NCBI GenBank assembly: GCA_049968515.1
Contig: JBMFQR010000006.1
Span: forward strand, 1 to 64,000
Source: JAOACQ01 sp049968515
Lineage (GTDB): Bacteria > Spirochaetota > Brevinematia > Brevinematales > JAOACQ01
Reading direction: 5' to 3'
DNA length: 64,000 nucleotides
Under the pieces are notes generated by a model. That model ran no database searches, had not been told where the DNA came from, and saw only the letters and a program-made list of their open reading frames with translations. The translations under genes were made by a program, and so were the position numbers. Below, piece after piece: positions 52,960 through 62,031 of the stretch. Positions within the stretch are counted from its first letter, which is position 1, and the number at the start of each line of letters is the position of its first letter.

Positions 52960-54369
52960 TTATTTCTGCTGGCTCTTGATATATTTATCTATAGCAATAG
53001 CAGCCTTTTTACCCGCACCCATAGCCGTGACAACTGTTGCCGCCCCTGTCACTATATCTCCACCTGCAAAGACTCCGGGCATAGAAGTTCTACCCCATTC
53101 ATCAGCCTCTATTTCTCCACCTTTTTTAAATTTTAACTCCGGTGTTGTCCTTGCTATCATAGGATTTGGTGTCGTACCAATTGCGACAATTGCTTCATCA
53201 ATGTCAATTATAAATTCAGAGCCTTTTATTGGTATGGGGCTTCTTCTTCCGGAAGCATCTGGCTCTCCGAGTTCCATTTTCAAACATTCCATCTGCTTCA
53301 CAAAGCCTCTTTCATCACCGATGTATCTCACAGGATTTGTTAAGGTTAGAAATTCAATCCCTTCTTCTTTTGCATGATGAACTTCTTCGATCCTTGCGGG
53401 CATTTCTTTCTCGGTCCTTCTGTATATCAGATAGACATGCTCTGCACCAAGCCTTTTTGCTGTCCTTGCAGCATCCATTGCAACATTTCCTCCACCAATC
53501 ACTGCAACCCTTCTTCCACGAAGAACTGGTGTGTCATACTCACCTTCAAGATAAGCCTTCATAAGATTCACACGTGTCAAAAATTCATTGGCAGAATAAA
53601 TTCCATTAAGATTTTCACCCGGAATATTCATAAACTTTGGCAGACCAGCTCCTGTTCCGATAAATATAGCCTTAAATCCCTGATTGAATAAATCATTAAT
53701 GGTCAATACTCTACCTATCAGAGCATTAGTTACAAATTGTACCCCAAGATTTTTCAAAGCTTCAATCTCAGCCTTAACAATAGCTTTAGGAAGTCTAAAC
53801 TCTGGAATACCATAAACCAGAACCCCGCCAAGCTCATGGAAACCTTCAAAAATAGTAACATCATATCCCATTTTTGCAAGATCTGCCGCACAACTTAGAC
53901 CTGCAGGGCCTGAGCCAACAATCGCAACCCTTATACCATTTTTCTGAATCTTAATACTATCATTTGCTTTATATACACCTTTTAATTTTCTATCGAGTTC
54001 CCAGTCGGCCACAAAGCGTTCAAGTCTGCCAATTGAAACCGGCTCACCTATCTTACCCACAACACAAACAGCCTGGCACTGCTCTTCCTGAGGACACACT
54101 CTTCCAGTTACACAAGGTAAAGAATCTGTCAAGTGTATTATATCTATAGCTTTTTGATAATCCTTTTCCCTGATAGCCTTAATAAAGGCAGGGATATCGA
54201 TATTTACAGGGCAACCGCTTACACAGGGTTTGTTTTTGCACTGAAGACATCTGTTTGCTTCTTCTATGGCCTCTTCTTCAGAATACCCATAAGGTACTTC
54301 GTTAAAATTTTTAATCCTTTCTTCAGGTGGTTGTTCCCTCATAGGAACCGCATTCTTACTTACTGCCAT
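52960..54369 (-). CDS. nfnB: NADPH-binding subunit of NfnAB (GltA-like)
   Basis: A 469-aa flavoprotein of the glutamate synthase small-subunit family. The N-terminal ferredoxin-like part has C41-LQ-C44, C49 and C53 plus a second Cys set (CVTGRVCPQEEQCQAVC); two Rossmann folds follow (VAIVGSGPAGLSCA and VAVIGGGNVAMDAA). The gene overlaps nfnA by 14 bp. That pairing marks it as NfnB, which with NfnA couples NADH and ferredoxin oxidation to NADP+ reduction by electron bifurcation, rather than as a glutamate synthase subunit. Confidence 0.93.
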   Translation of the reverse strand: MAVSKNAVPMREQPPEERIKNFNEVPYGYSEEEAIEEANRCLQCKNKPCVSGCPVNIDIPAFIKAIREKDYQKAIDIIHLTDSLPCVTGRVCPQEEQCQAVCVVGKIGEPVSIGRLERFVADWELDRKLKGVYKANDSIKIQKNGIRVAIVGSGPAGLSCAADLAKMGYDVTIFEGFHELGGVLVYGIPEFRLPKAIVKAEIEALKNLGVQFVTNALIGRVLTINDLFNQGFKAIFIGTGAGLPKFMNIPGENLNGIYSANEFLTRVNLMKAYLEGEYDTPVLRGRRVAVIGGGNVAMDAARTAKRLGAEHVYLIYRRTEKEMPARIEEVHHAKEEGIEFLTLTNPVRYIGDERGFVKQMECLKMELGEPDASGRRSPIPIKGSEFIIDIDEAIVAIGTTPNPMIARTTPELKFKKGGEIEADEWGRTSMPGVFAGGDIVTGAATVVTAMGAGKKAAIAIDKYIKSQQK

Positions 54370-55198
54370 TTTTACACTCCGCTAAAAAACCTTCAAGACA
54401 TCTTTCCTCAACATCTTTGTATGTTGCAAGCCTCTTCATTAATTCTTCAAAATCAACCCTATGCCCATCAAAATCAGGACCATCCATACATGTAAACTTT
54501 GTTTTATTATCCACAGTTACCCTACAGGCCCCACACATACCCATCCCACATACCATTAATGAATTAAGACTAACTATGGTTTTAATTTTATACAGTCTTG
54601 TAAGATCACTGACAGCCTTCATCATAATGGCAGGTCCTATGGCAAAAATTCTGTCTATTTTTCTACCATTATCAATTAATTCCTTCAAAAAGTCAGTGAC
54701 AAATCCTTTTTTACCATAAGAACCATCATTTGTCCCGATTATTAATTCGTCTGACACAGACTTCATTTTATTTTCCCAGAACACATAATCCTTTGATCTA
54801 TAACCGATTATTGCCGTAACATTATTCTTGAATTCTTTCAATTTTCTTGCCAGAGGATACACAGGAGCAATTCCAATTCCCCCTCCTATAACAACGACAT
54901 TTCCAAAATCTTCAACTTCTGTAGGATTCCCCTGAGGTCCAAGAAAATCAAGTATGTAATCACCGGCTTTTAACATTCCGAGTTTATGTGTTGTTTTTCC
55001 TACTTCCTGAAATACTATTGTTATGGTTCCATTTTCTCTATCGAAATCTGCGATCGTTAAGGGGACTCTTTCACCTTTTTCTGTAGCCCTTACTATCACA
55101 AACTGGCCAGCTTCTGCCTTTCTTGCTACAAGTGGTGCTTCTATAAGGGCGTAATTGATTTTTGGACCAAGATAATACTTTTCCAGAATCTTAAACAT
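54356..55198 (-). CDS. nfnA: NAD-binding FAD/[2Fe-2S] subunit of NfnAB
   Basis: A 280-aa ferredoxin-NADP reductase-like protein with an FAD domain, an NAD-binding domain (VVIGGGIGIAPVYPLARK) and a C-terminal [2Fe-2S] cluster (VCGMGMCGACRV plus FTCMDGPDFDG). It belongs to the dihydroorotate dehydrogenase electron-transfer subunit family and is NfnA by its overlap with nfnB. Such enzymes balance NADH, NADPH and ferredoxin pools in anaerobes. Confidence 0.93.
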   Translation of the reverse strand: MFKILEKYYLGPKINYALIEAPLVARKAEAGQFVIVRATEKGERVPLTIADFDRENGTITIVFQEVGKTTHKLGMLKAGDYILDFLGPQGNPTEVEDFGNVVVIGGGIGIAPVYPLARKLKEFKNNVTAIIGYRSKDYVFWENKMKSVSDELIIGTNDGSYGKKGFVTDFLKELIDNGRKIDRIFAIGPAIMMKAVSDLTRLYKIKTIVSLNSLMVCGMGMCGACRVTVDNKTKFTCMDGPDFDGHRVDFEELMKRLATYKDVEERCLEGFLAECKNGSK

Positions 55199-55338
55199 TA
55201 GTAACTCCTCTCATTTTAGGTAAGAGTTTAAAATATCAATAATTAGTTATGAATTTCATTATGAAAAAATGTACCCAGCTAATAAAAGCGAATTGAACAT
55301 TATAATTGAAAATGGAATTTAACTCAAGAAAGAAAAAG

Positions 55339-55370
55339 AAGGGGATTGCCCCTTTTCTGGCAATCCCCTT
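55339..55370 (-). terminator. Terminator of the FMN glutamate-synthase-like gene
   Basis: AAGGGGATTGCC (55339-55350) pairs with GGCAATCCCCTT (55359-55370) around an 8-nt loop, followed on the minus strand by a T-rich tract. It separates this gene from nfnA. Confidence 0.9.
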
Positions 55371-55376
55371 TTTAAA

Positions 55377-57017
55377 CTAAGAATTTAGAATTTTTTTTGC
55401 ACTTTCGTCAAGTACATCCGTAATGAATGGTATTTTTGTCTCTCTTTCTGTTTCTCTATTTGCAGAGAATAGATCATCTCTTGAGATTTCTTTGAGCGAG
55501 AATTTTCTTGCACCTGCCATAAGCTGTTGTAAACCAGCTGCAAGCTTATCACAGAGAGTCCACATTGCTATAGCACCGAGAGGAATTTTTTTCATTTCGT
55601 TTTCACCAACCTTCTTCTGAACATCATAATATCCAGCAAATATCTCTTCAGGTTTTGAGCCAACCTCAGTTACGGAAGGTGGAAGTTTGTCCCAGTTGCC
55701 ATTTATTTTTTCTCTTATTTCTGGATTCAAAGCACCCTGAATATTTGTCCCAACGAAGCCGGGTATCATAACAGCTCTTCCCATACACACAATCTTTGTG
55801 AATGGAGCACCAAGTGCCAGAGCTTTGAAAATATGATCTTCTCTCGCAAGTCCACCAGCAAAGGCAAGATCTACAACCTTTTTGCCTTTTGCTGCAAGAA
55901 TTGAAGCATATTCGTAAGCTTTACTGTGCAGGAATATCGAAGGCACACCCCAGGTTTCCATCATATTCCATGGGCTCATACCTGTACCACCACCAGAACC
56001 ATCTATGGTCAATAAATCAAGTTTGGCTTCTGTTGCAAACTTTATTGACATTGCTAAGGCTTCCATACCATAGGAACCAGTCTTTAAAGATATTCTCTTG
56101 TATCCGATTTTTCTCAAATGTTCTACTGCCTTCATAAATGCTTCTTCAACTGCTTGTGGATTTGAAAGGTCTGTATAGCCAAGTCTGCTATGTCTTGCAA
56201 AAGACTTTATTGCACCATGTTTGAAGGCTTCCTGAACTTCTGGCTTAGTAGGATCTGGATCCACAACATAACCCCTTTTCTTCAAGAAGATAGCATAGTC
56301 AATATCATTTACCTGTATCTCTCCTCCAATGTCCTTTGCTCCCTGCCCCCATTTTAACTCTATAATTGCTTTGTCACCATATTTTTCAATTACATATTCT
56401 GCAACCCCATTTCTTGTATCTTCAACATTCATCTGCACAATTATAGCACCATATCCATCATAATACCTTAAAAAGGTTTCAATTCTCCTATCAAGCTCCG
56501 GAGCCTTCTTGATTTTTCCATTTGTTATTTCCGCCTGTTTGTCGATACCAACAACATTTTCTCCCACAACTATGGGAATTCCAACCAGAGCCGCTCCTAT
56601 AGCAAAAGATTCCCAGTATTTAGCAGCAATAAAAGTGGAGCCCAAAGCACCAGTCATTATTGGCATTCTTGCCTTTGTCATGACAGAACTACCAAATTCT
56701 GTTTCAATGTTTACATTAGGAAAGATGCAATCATCTGGAGAATTGGATAAACCCTTTGGAAGACCATAAATGCCATAGTTATATCCCTGGATTCTCAAAG
56801 AATTATACGACACACCAATATGTGTGGTATTGGCACTACCAGCTGTTACAAAACCAAAATCTCTCGGATAAAGCATCTTTCTTCCCTTCATGCTTGCCAT
56901 AAAGGTTTCGCACTTTCCCTGACAATCAGCCCTGCAAAGGGTACAGAGACCGGATTCAGCCGGATTTCCTCTGTTAACAGTTCCTAATACATCATTTGTT
57001 TTTGGCCATTGGATCAT
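55377..57017 (-). CDS. FMN-binding glutamate-synthase-like protein, atypical
   Basis: A 546-aa protein built around the FMN/2-oxoglutarate domain of glutamate synthase (IDGSGGGTGMSPWNMMETWG, then KKVVDLAFAGGLAREDHIFKALALGA). There is no glutamine amidotransferase domain. The usual 3Fe-4S motif after the FMN domain (CxxxxxCxxxxC, with CP) is absent: only one Cys remains there (KIVCMGRAVM). Instead the N-terminus has C25-TL-C28-RAD-C32-QGK-C36, likely an iron-sulfur site. The reaction is therefore uncertain. It lies upstream of nfnAB on the same strand but is separated by a terminator. AGGAGG precedes the ATG. Confidence 0.82.
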   Translation of the reverse strand: MIQWPKTNDVLGTVNRGNPAESGLCTLCRADCQGKCETFMASMKGRKMLYPRDFGFVTAGSANTTHIGVSYNSLRIQGYNYGIYGLPKGLSNSPDDCIFPNVNIETEFGSSVMTKARMPIMTGALGSTFIAAKYWESFAIGAALVGIPIVVGENVVGIDKQAEITNGKIKKAPELDRRIETFLRYYDGYGAIIVQMNVEDTRNGVAEYVIEKYGDKAIIELKWGQGAKDIGGEIQVNDIDYAIFLKKRGYVVDPDPTKPEVQEAFKHGAIKSFARHSRLGYTDLSNPQAVEEAFMKAVEHLRKIGYKRISLKTGSYGMEALAMSIKFATEAKLDLLTIDGSGGGTGMSPWNMMETWGVPSIFLHSKAYEYASILAAKGKKVVDLAFAGGLAREDHIFKALALGAPFTKIVCMGRAVMIPGFVGTNIQGALNPEIREKINGNWDKLPPSVTEVGSKPEEIFAGYYDVQKKVGENEMKKIPLGAIAMWTLCDKLAAGLQQLMAGARKFSLKEISRDDLFSANRETERETKIPFITDVLDESAKKILNS

Positions 57018-57054
57018 AAAATTCCTCCTTTTTTTACAATAAACCTTTGTATTT

Positions 57055-57082
57055 ATTATAAATAAAATCTAATATATCTCAA
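57055..57082 (-). promoter_or_regulatory. Promoter of the FMN glutamate-synthase-like gene
   Basis: On the minus strand TTGAGA (complement of 57077-57082) and TATAAT (complement of 57055-57060) are 16 bp apart, 38 bp before the ATG. Confidence 0.68.
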
Positions 57083-57291
57083 GGCTAAAAAGGTTTTGTG
57101 TAAGAAAAAAATGTCACACATTTCATAAAAAAAATTTGAAGCTTTTTAAGATACTTACATTAATAATATCATTGTCTTTGTAAAAGATTTTTCAGCAAAT
57201 ATTATACCAGCATTTGATTAATAAGCAAGTTCTTACTTTAGTTGAGATAGGAACATGAATTTAGAGATTTGAAAACAGTGTTTTTTGTCTG

Positions 57292-57336
57292 AAATTTAGG
57301 CAAAAAAAATGCCTGTGCCTAAAATTTAGGCAAAAA
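57292..57336. repeat. Repeated TTTAGGC half-sites upstream of gltX
   Basis: A 15-bp direct repeat (57292-57306 and 57322-57336) contains TTTAGGC (57295-57301 and 57325-57331); an inverted copy GCCTAAA lies at 57317-57323. The layout suggests regulator-binding sites or a foldable leader. The rest of 57083-57484 is AT-rich, with a -10-like TATAAT at 57445-57450 for gltX and no gene. Confidence 0.55.
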
Positions 57337-57484
57337 TTGAAGGGTTTTAGGTCAACTCAACATCTTTAATGATGTGATGCGTGGACACCACTATAACTAT
57401 AATAAGTACAAATAGTTTGAAAATTTTTAATTTTCTTCTTAAAATATAATTTCTCTGATTATGGGATTGCCGAGAGGTAACATT

Positions 57485-58936
57485 ATGGTTAAAACACGTT
57501 TTGCACCTTCTCCTACAGGCAAACTGCATGTTGGTAATGTAAGGACCGCATTATTTGCTTATCTTTATGCAAGGCATACGGGAGGAAAATTTGTCTTGAG
57601 AATTGAGGATACAGATCTTGATAGATCTCACTCTAACTACATAGATAAATTGATAGAAGATTTAAGATGGCTTTCTCTTGACTGGGATGAGGGACCTATG
57701 GTTGGTGGTCCGGAAAAAAGCTATCTTCAGAGTGAAAGAATTGAGATTTATAGGGAGTATGCTAATAAGCTAATAGAAGAAGGTAAAGCATATTACTGCT
57801 ATTGTACTCCTGAAGAAATAGAAGCCGGTAAAAGAGAAATGGAAGCGGCTGGCAAAGGCCCGATTTACAATGGTAGATGTAGAAATCTCACTGCTTCTCA
57901 AAGAAGGCAATTTGAGAGTGAAGGCAGAAAGCCAGTCGTAAGGTTTATGGCTTATAAAGAGGATTTTTCTATTAATGACCTTGTTAAGGGAGAGGTAATC
58001 TTTCCACGTGGTATGGTTGGAGATTTTGTGATATTAAGAGCAAATGGTCTGCCAGTCTACAACTATGCCGTTGTTGTAGATGATGCCTTAATGGGCATCA
58101 CTCATGTGATAAGGGCAGATGAGCATCTGTCAAATACGGTGAGGCAACTAATGATTTACAAAGCACTTGGATTTAAGGTGCCAGAATTTGCCCACCTTGC
58201 CCTTGTCCTTGGTCCTGACAGGCAGAAGCTTTCAAAAAGGCACGGAGCCACAAGCGTTGATGAGTTTAGAAAGGCAGGTTATCTGCCTGAAGCACTTATA
58301 AACTATCTTGCCTTACTTGGATGGTCAAGTCCCGATGAGAAGGAGATTTTATCACGAGATGAACTCATAAAGGCTTTCGATTTGAGCAGGGTTTCTCCGA
58401 GCCCAGCTATATTTGATATAGACAAACTGAACTGGATTTCAAAGCATTATATAATCAACTACGATCCGGACAGATTATTTGAGCTTGCATTGCCATATAT
58501 TAAAGAGACTGGACTTGTCGAAGAAAATTTAGATGAAGAGAAACTGAATTTTTTAAGAGCGGTTGTCGAGATTGTAAAGGGCTATTGTTCACATCTATCT
58601 GAAATAAAGGAGCATATTGATTATTTTCTCACTGATGATTTTGAGATCTCAAAAGAAGCTAAAGAGATACTTGCAAAGCCAGAATCGAGAACCGTGCTTT
58701 TACGCTTTAAAGAAGAACTGGAAAAGGAGAATAGGCCAGTTGTAGACAGTGTCTTTGCTGAGATGGCAAAAAAAATAATCGGGGAAACTAAAATAAAAGG
58801 CAAAGGCTTCTTTCTCCCGATAAGGGCAGCAATAACTGGCAGAATTAATGGGCCTGAAATTTACTTTATACTTCCTGTAATCGGGAAGGAAAGGACAATA
58901 AAAAGACTTCAGAGGGTGCTAGAGAATGAATTATAA
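57485..58936 (+). CDS. gltX: Glutamyl-tRNA synthetase
   Basis: A 483-aa class I enzyme with RFAPSPTGKLHVGNVRTALF (HIGH region) and KLSKRHGATSV (KMSKS variant). I start at MVKTRFAPSPTG because GAGAGG lies 7 nt upstream; the in-frame ATG at 57461 covers that site. glnS elsewhere in the window means this enzyme need not charge tRNA-Gln. It overlaps the next gene by 11 bp. Confidence 0.96.
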   Translation: MVKTRFAPSPTGKLHVGNVRTALFAYLYARHTGGKFVLRIEDTDLDRSHSNYIDKLIEDLRWLSLDWDEGPMVGGPEKSYLQSERIEIYREYANKLIEEGKAYYCYCTPEEIEAGKREMEAAGKGPIYNGRCRNLTASQRRQFESEGRKPVVRFMAYKEDFSINDLVKGEVIFPRGMVGDFVILRANGLPVYNYAVVVDDALMGITHVIRADEHLSNTVRQLMIYKALGFKVPEFAHLALVLGPDRQKLSKRHGATSVDEFRKAGYLPEALINYLALLGWSSPDEKEILSRDELIKAFDLSRVSPSPAIFDIDKLNWISKHYIINYDPDRLFELALPYIKETGLVEENLDEEKLNFLRAVVEIVKGYCSHLSEIKEHIDYFLTDDFEISKEAKEILAKPESRTVLLRFKEELEKENRPVVDSVFAEMAKKIIGETKIKGKGFFLPIRAAITGRINGPEIYFILPVIGKERTIKRLQRVLENEL

Positions 58937-59678
58937 AATAAAAGGTGTAATCTTTGATTTTGACGGAACACTTGTAGATAGTGAAAAAAATTATTTTATA
59001 TCTGATAGAGAGTTTTTAAGAGAATTTGGTATTGAATTTACACCGGAAATGCAAAAAGAAGTAAGTGGTATGGGAAATTTAGCTTTTATAAAGAAGTTAA
59101 AGCTCGAATACGGAATAGAAGATGATGAGGAAGGGCTTCTAAAAAGAAAGAATGAATACTATCTTAAAGTTGCAAGAAATAATACTAATGTTTATCCGGA
59201 AATGAAAAGATTTCTTGAGCTTCTAAAAGAAAATGATTTTAAAACAGGATTGGCTTCGGGTTCATCTCCTGAAATACTTGAAATATTGCTAAATGAGACT
59301 GAATTAAAAGGGTATTTTGATGTTGTGATTTCCTCTGAATCCGAAAGAGTTAAAAATGGGAAGCCATATCCTGATATATATCTCGAATCGGCAAGAAGTT
59401 TAAATTTAAGGCCAGATGAATGTGTTGCAGTGGAGGATTCAAAATATGGAGTTGAAGCTGCAAAAAATGCCGGGATGAAATGTATAGCAGTGCCCTATAT
59501 AACTGAAAAGCCACTTCCTCCTATATTCTATAAGGCAGATTTGCTTTTTGAAGGTGGAATAAAGGAATTTGATAGCAGTATGGCACTCACAACAATTATG
59601 AATGACTTTAACATAGAAAAAAAGAATGAATTAAAATTTAAAGCCTCTGGTTTTAATCTAACTCTGGCAGAAGAGTAA
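58926..59678 (+). CDS. HAD-family hydrolase (beta-phosphoglucomutase-like)
   Basis: A 250-aa subfamily IA hydrolase with nucleophile and acid Asp11/Asp13 in FDFDGTLVDSE, GLASGSS (motif II) and VAVEDSKYGVEAAKNAGM (motif IV), plus a helical cap. Sugar phosphates are likely substrates. A 35-residue C-terminal extension is unusual. It overlaps gltX by 11 bp and precedes the S55 gene by 13 bp. Confidence 0.88.
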   Translation: MNYKIKGVIFDFDGTLVDSEKNYFISDREFLREFGIEFTPEMQKEVSGMGNLAFIKKLKLEYGIEDDEEGLLKRKNEYYLKVARNNTNVYPEMKRFLELLKENDFKTGLASGSSPEILEILLNETELKGYFDVVISSESERVKNGKPYPDIYLESARSLNLRPDECVAVEDSKYGVEAAKNAGMKCIAVPYITEKPLPPIFYKADLLFEGGIKEFDSSMALTTIMNDFNIEKKNELKFKASGFNLTLAEE

Positions 59679-59691
59679 TAATGGAGTAAAA

Positions 59692-61425
59692 ATGAGATAT
59701 TTATTTTTATCTTTAATATTTGTTTTTTGTTTTAATTCTGTCTTCTGTAAGGACTATCTTTCTATTGATGAAATAAAGCCCGGAATGAAGGGTTATGGGC
59801 TTTCTGTTTTCAAGGGATGGGAGCCAGAGAAGTTTGATGTTGAGATTATAGATGTGATAAAGAACACCTCACCAAAGAGATCCTACATTCTTGCCAGATT
59901 AAGCGGGCAGAATCTTGAAAAAACCGGTGTCATAGCCGGTATGAGCGGAAGCCCGGTATACGTTGATGGTAAGATTGTGGGGGCTGTGGCCTATACTTGG
60001 AGCTTTTCAAAAGAGCCAATCTGTGGGATTACTCCACTTGAAAATATGCTTGAAGAGAAAAAATACGTGAGGTCGAAAGAAAAACAGCTTTCGGGAGAAA
60101 ATGATAAATTTTTCAAGAAAATCACAACTCCAATTTTCATAAGTGGATTTCCGGGACCTGTAAAATCCTATCTGGAAAGCTTTTTTAGTACAAATACTTT
60201 TTTAAATCCGGTAATGATACTTGAAAGTAGCAAAATGAGTGATTCCTCATTAAAAAACACTGAGAGAACACTGAAGCCGGGAGATGCTGTGGCAATAAAT
60301 CTTGTCGAGGGCGACCTGAATTTAGAGGCCATAGGAACTGTAACTTACACGAATAATGATGAGGTTTTTATTTTTGGTCATCCGATGAATGGGGATGGAT
60401 TTGTTTCGCTGCCAATCTCAAGGGGTTATATCTTTACTACAATTCCATCAAGTTATCTTTCATTTAAGCTCGGGGCTTCTTCGACACCAGTTGGCAGCAC
60501 GGTATATGACGGCCAGAATGCAGTCTATTGCAGAACTGGCAAAGAGGCTGATATGGTCCCTTTTTATGTAACTGTAAGAGAGGGAGAGGTGAAAAATTCA
60601 TATAGCTTTAATGTTGTTGACAATAAAAATTTCTTTCCAAATCTTTCCACAGCTGCACTTGTGGCATCCATACTTAATCAGACTGGCTATATGGATGAAA
60701 AAAGAATAAATATGAGCTTTTTACTCAATTTCAAGGCATCCGGGAAAGATTATGCTATCACAAACAAAATTGTTTATTCATATTACCCTTCATTCTATAA
60801 TTTTTTATCACTTGTTTCAGATTTGAATTCATTCTTCTCAATTTTTTATTATAATGAAATATCAGATCTTAAAATCTCGAAATGTCTTGTTGATATTGAG
60901 ATAGAGCCAGAGGCATTCTATTATGTATTGGACAGTGCCGGTATAGATAGAAAAATTTATGAACCCGGAGATATGATAAGACTTAAGGTTGTCATGAAAG
61001 CCTTCAAGGGTAACTATATTACAAAGTTTTTGTATTTAAAAATTCCAGACGATATTAAAAATGGCCAGTATAATCTCATCGTTGGAAGTGAAGCAGCAGT
61101 TTATTCAGAATTGAGAAGGAGCTTTCCTTTTTATTTCAGAATAGCCGGGATTGAAGATTTGATTTACTGGGGTAGTTTTAAAATAAATCCAGCCAATCTT
61201 GTTGCAGCAATAGTTATACCAAGACAGGGAATTGTTGTGCTGGACAAAAAACTTACCTCATTTCCAGAGGTTTATGCTGATTTCTTCCAGTCAACAACGG
61301 ATAAGACGTATATCCCTGTTTTCCCTGAAGTGTTTTCTCAAACAATCAGTATGGACGGGACTGTTTTTAGTTCCTTCAGACTGATTTTTAATGTCGGGCA
61401 GGTAAAAACCGAGCGTCAGGAGTAA
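59692..61425 (+). CDS. SpoIVB-like S55 peptidase domain protein, secreted
   Basis: A 577-aa protein with a signal peptide (residues 1-19). The S55 domain has the serine motif VIAGMSGSPVYVDGKIVGAV (residues 80-99) and VFIFGHPMN with a His, consistent with the Ser/His pair of SpoIVB. In sporulating Firmicutes SpoIVB triggers sigma-K; here there is no sign of sporulation genes, and S55 proteins also occur in non-sporulating diderms with unknown role. The C-terminal 300 residues match nothing I know. Confidence 0.85.
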   Translation: MRYLFLSLIFVFCFNSVFCKDYLSIDEIKPGMKGYGLSVFKGWEPEKFDVEIIDVIKNTSPKRSYILARLSGQNLEKTGVIAGMSGSPVYVDGKIVGAVAYTWSFSKEPICGITPLENMLEEKKYVRSKEKQLSGENDKFFKKITTPIFISGFPGPVKSYLESFFSTNTFLNPVMILESSKMSDSSLKNTERTLKPGDAVAINLVEGDLNLEAIGTVTYTNNDEVFIFGHPMNGDGFVSLPISRGYIFTTIPSSYLSFKLGASSTPVGSTVYDGQNAVYCRTGKEADMVPFYVTVREGEVKNSYSFNVVDNKNFFPNLSTAALVASILNQTGYMDEKRINMSFLLNFKASGKDYAITNKIVYSYYPSFYNFLSLVSDLNSFFSIFYYNEISDLKISKCLVDIEIEPEAFYYVLDSAGIDRKIYEPGDMIRLKVVMKAFKGNYITKFLYLKIPDDIKNGQYNLIVGSEAAVYSELRRSFPFYFRIAGIEDLIYWGSFKINPANLVAAIVIPRQGIVVLDKKLTSFPEVYADFFQSTTDKTYIPVFPEVFSQTISMDGTVFSSFRLIFNVGQVKTERQE

Positions 61426-61428
61426 ATT

Positions 61429-62016
61429 ATGGAAAAATTCTGGACTATACCAAACATTCTTTCAATAACAAGAATAATTTTAATAATTCCAATAGTTAAC
61501 CAGCTACGAATGAACACACCGCAATCAAATCTTATTTCATTTTTTCTCATTTCAATTGCATATCTGACAGATTTTCTGGACGGATTTTTTGCAAGAAGAT
61601 TTAAAATGAATAGTAGCATAGGAAGGATTCTTGATCCAGTTGGGGATAAGCTTCTTGCCATTACTGTTTCGGCAGTTCTGTATATAAACAAAAAGTTGCC
61701 ATTCTATTTTTTTATTTTAATTCTACTGAGAGACTTGACAATATCACTTGGGGCAATGTATGCAATAAATGTCCGCGGTAAGATTTTGCTTCCCATCTTT
61801 GCGGGCAAGCTAACAACGGCTGTCCTTGGTGTTGTTCTTTCTATCTATCCTTTAAGATATGCTGATGTTTTTAAACAGGATGGTTTCATAATAAATGCTC
61901 TTGAAATATTAAGATACTATGGGACATTTATCTCCTCATTTTTGCTTTTTACGTCGGGGATAATGTATGTTGTTTATTATTTTGAGATTTTTCTTGAAAA
62001 AAAGAAGACAAACTGA
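61429..62016 (+). CDS. pgsA: CDP-diacylglycerol-glycerol-3-phosphate 3-phosphatidyltransferase
   Basis: A 195-aa membrane enzyme with the complete CDP-alcohol phosphotransferase motif DGFFAR-x8-G-x3-D-x3-D (DGFFARRFKMNSSIGRILDP, then VGD). It makes phosphatidylglycerol phosphate for anionic phospholipids. It begins 3 bp after the S55 gene stop. Confidence 0.9.
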   Translation: MEKFWTIPNILSITRIILIIPIVNQLRMNTPQSNLISFFLISIAYLTDFLDGFFARRFKMNSSIGRILDPVGDKLLAITVSAVLYINKKLPFYFFILILLRDLTISLGAMYAINVRGKILLPIFAGKLTTAVLGVVLSIYPLRYADVFKQDGFIINALEILRYYGTFISSFLLFTSGIMYVVYYFEIFLEKKKTN

Positions 62017-62031
62017 TACTGGAGAATTGCA

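Noticed and set aside
59692..61425. S55 peptidase as evidence of sporulation
   Set aside because: No other sporulation gene is present and S55 domains occur in non-sporulating bacteria.
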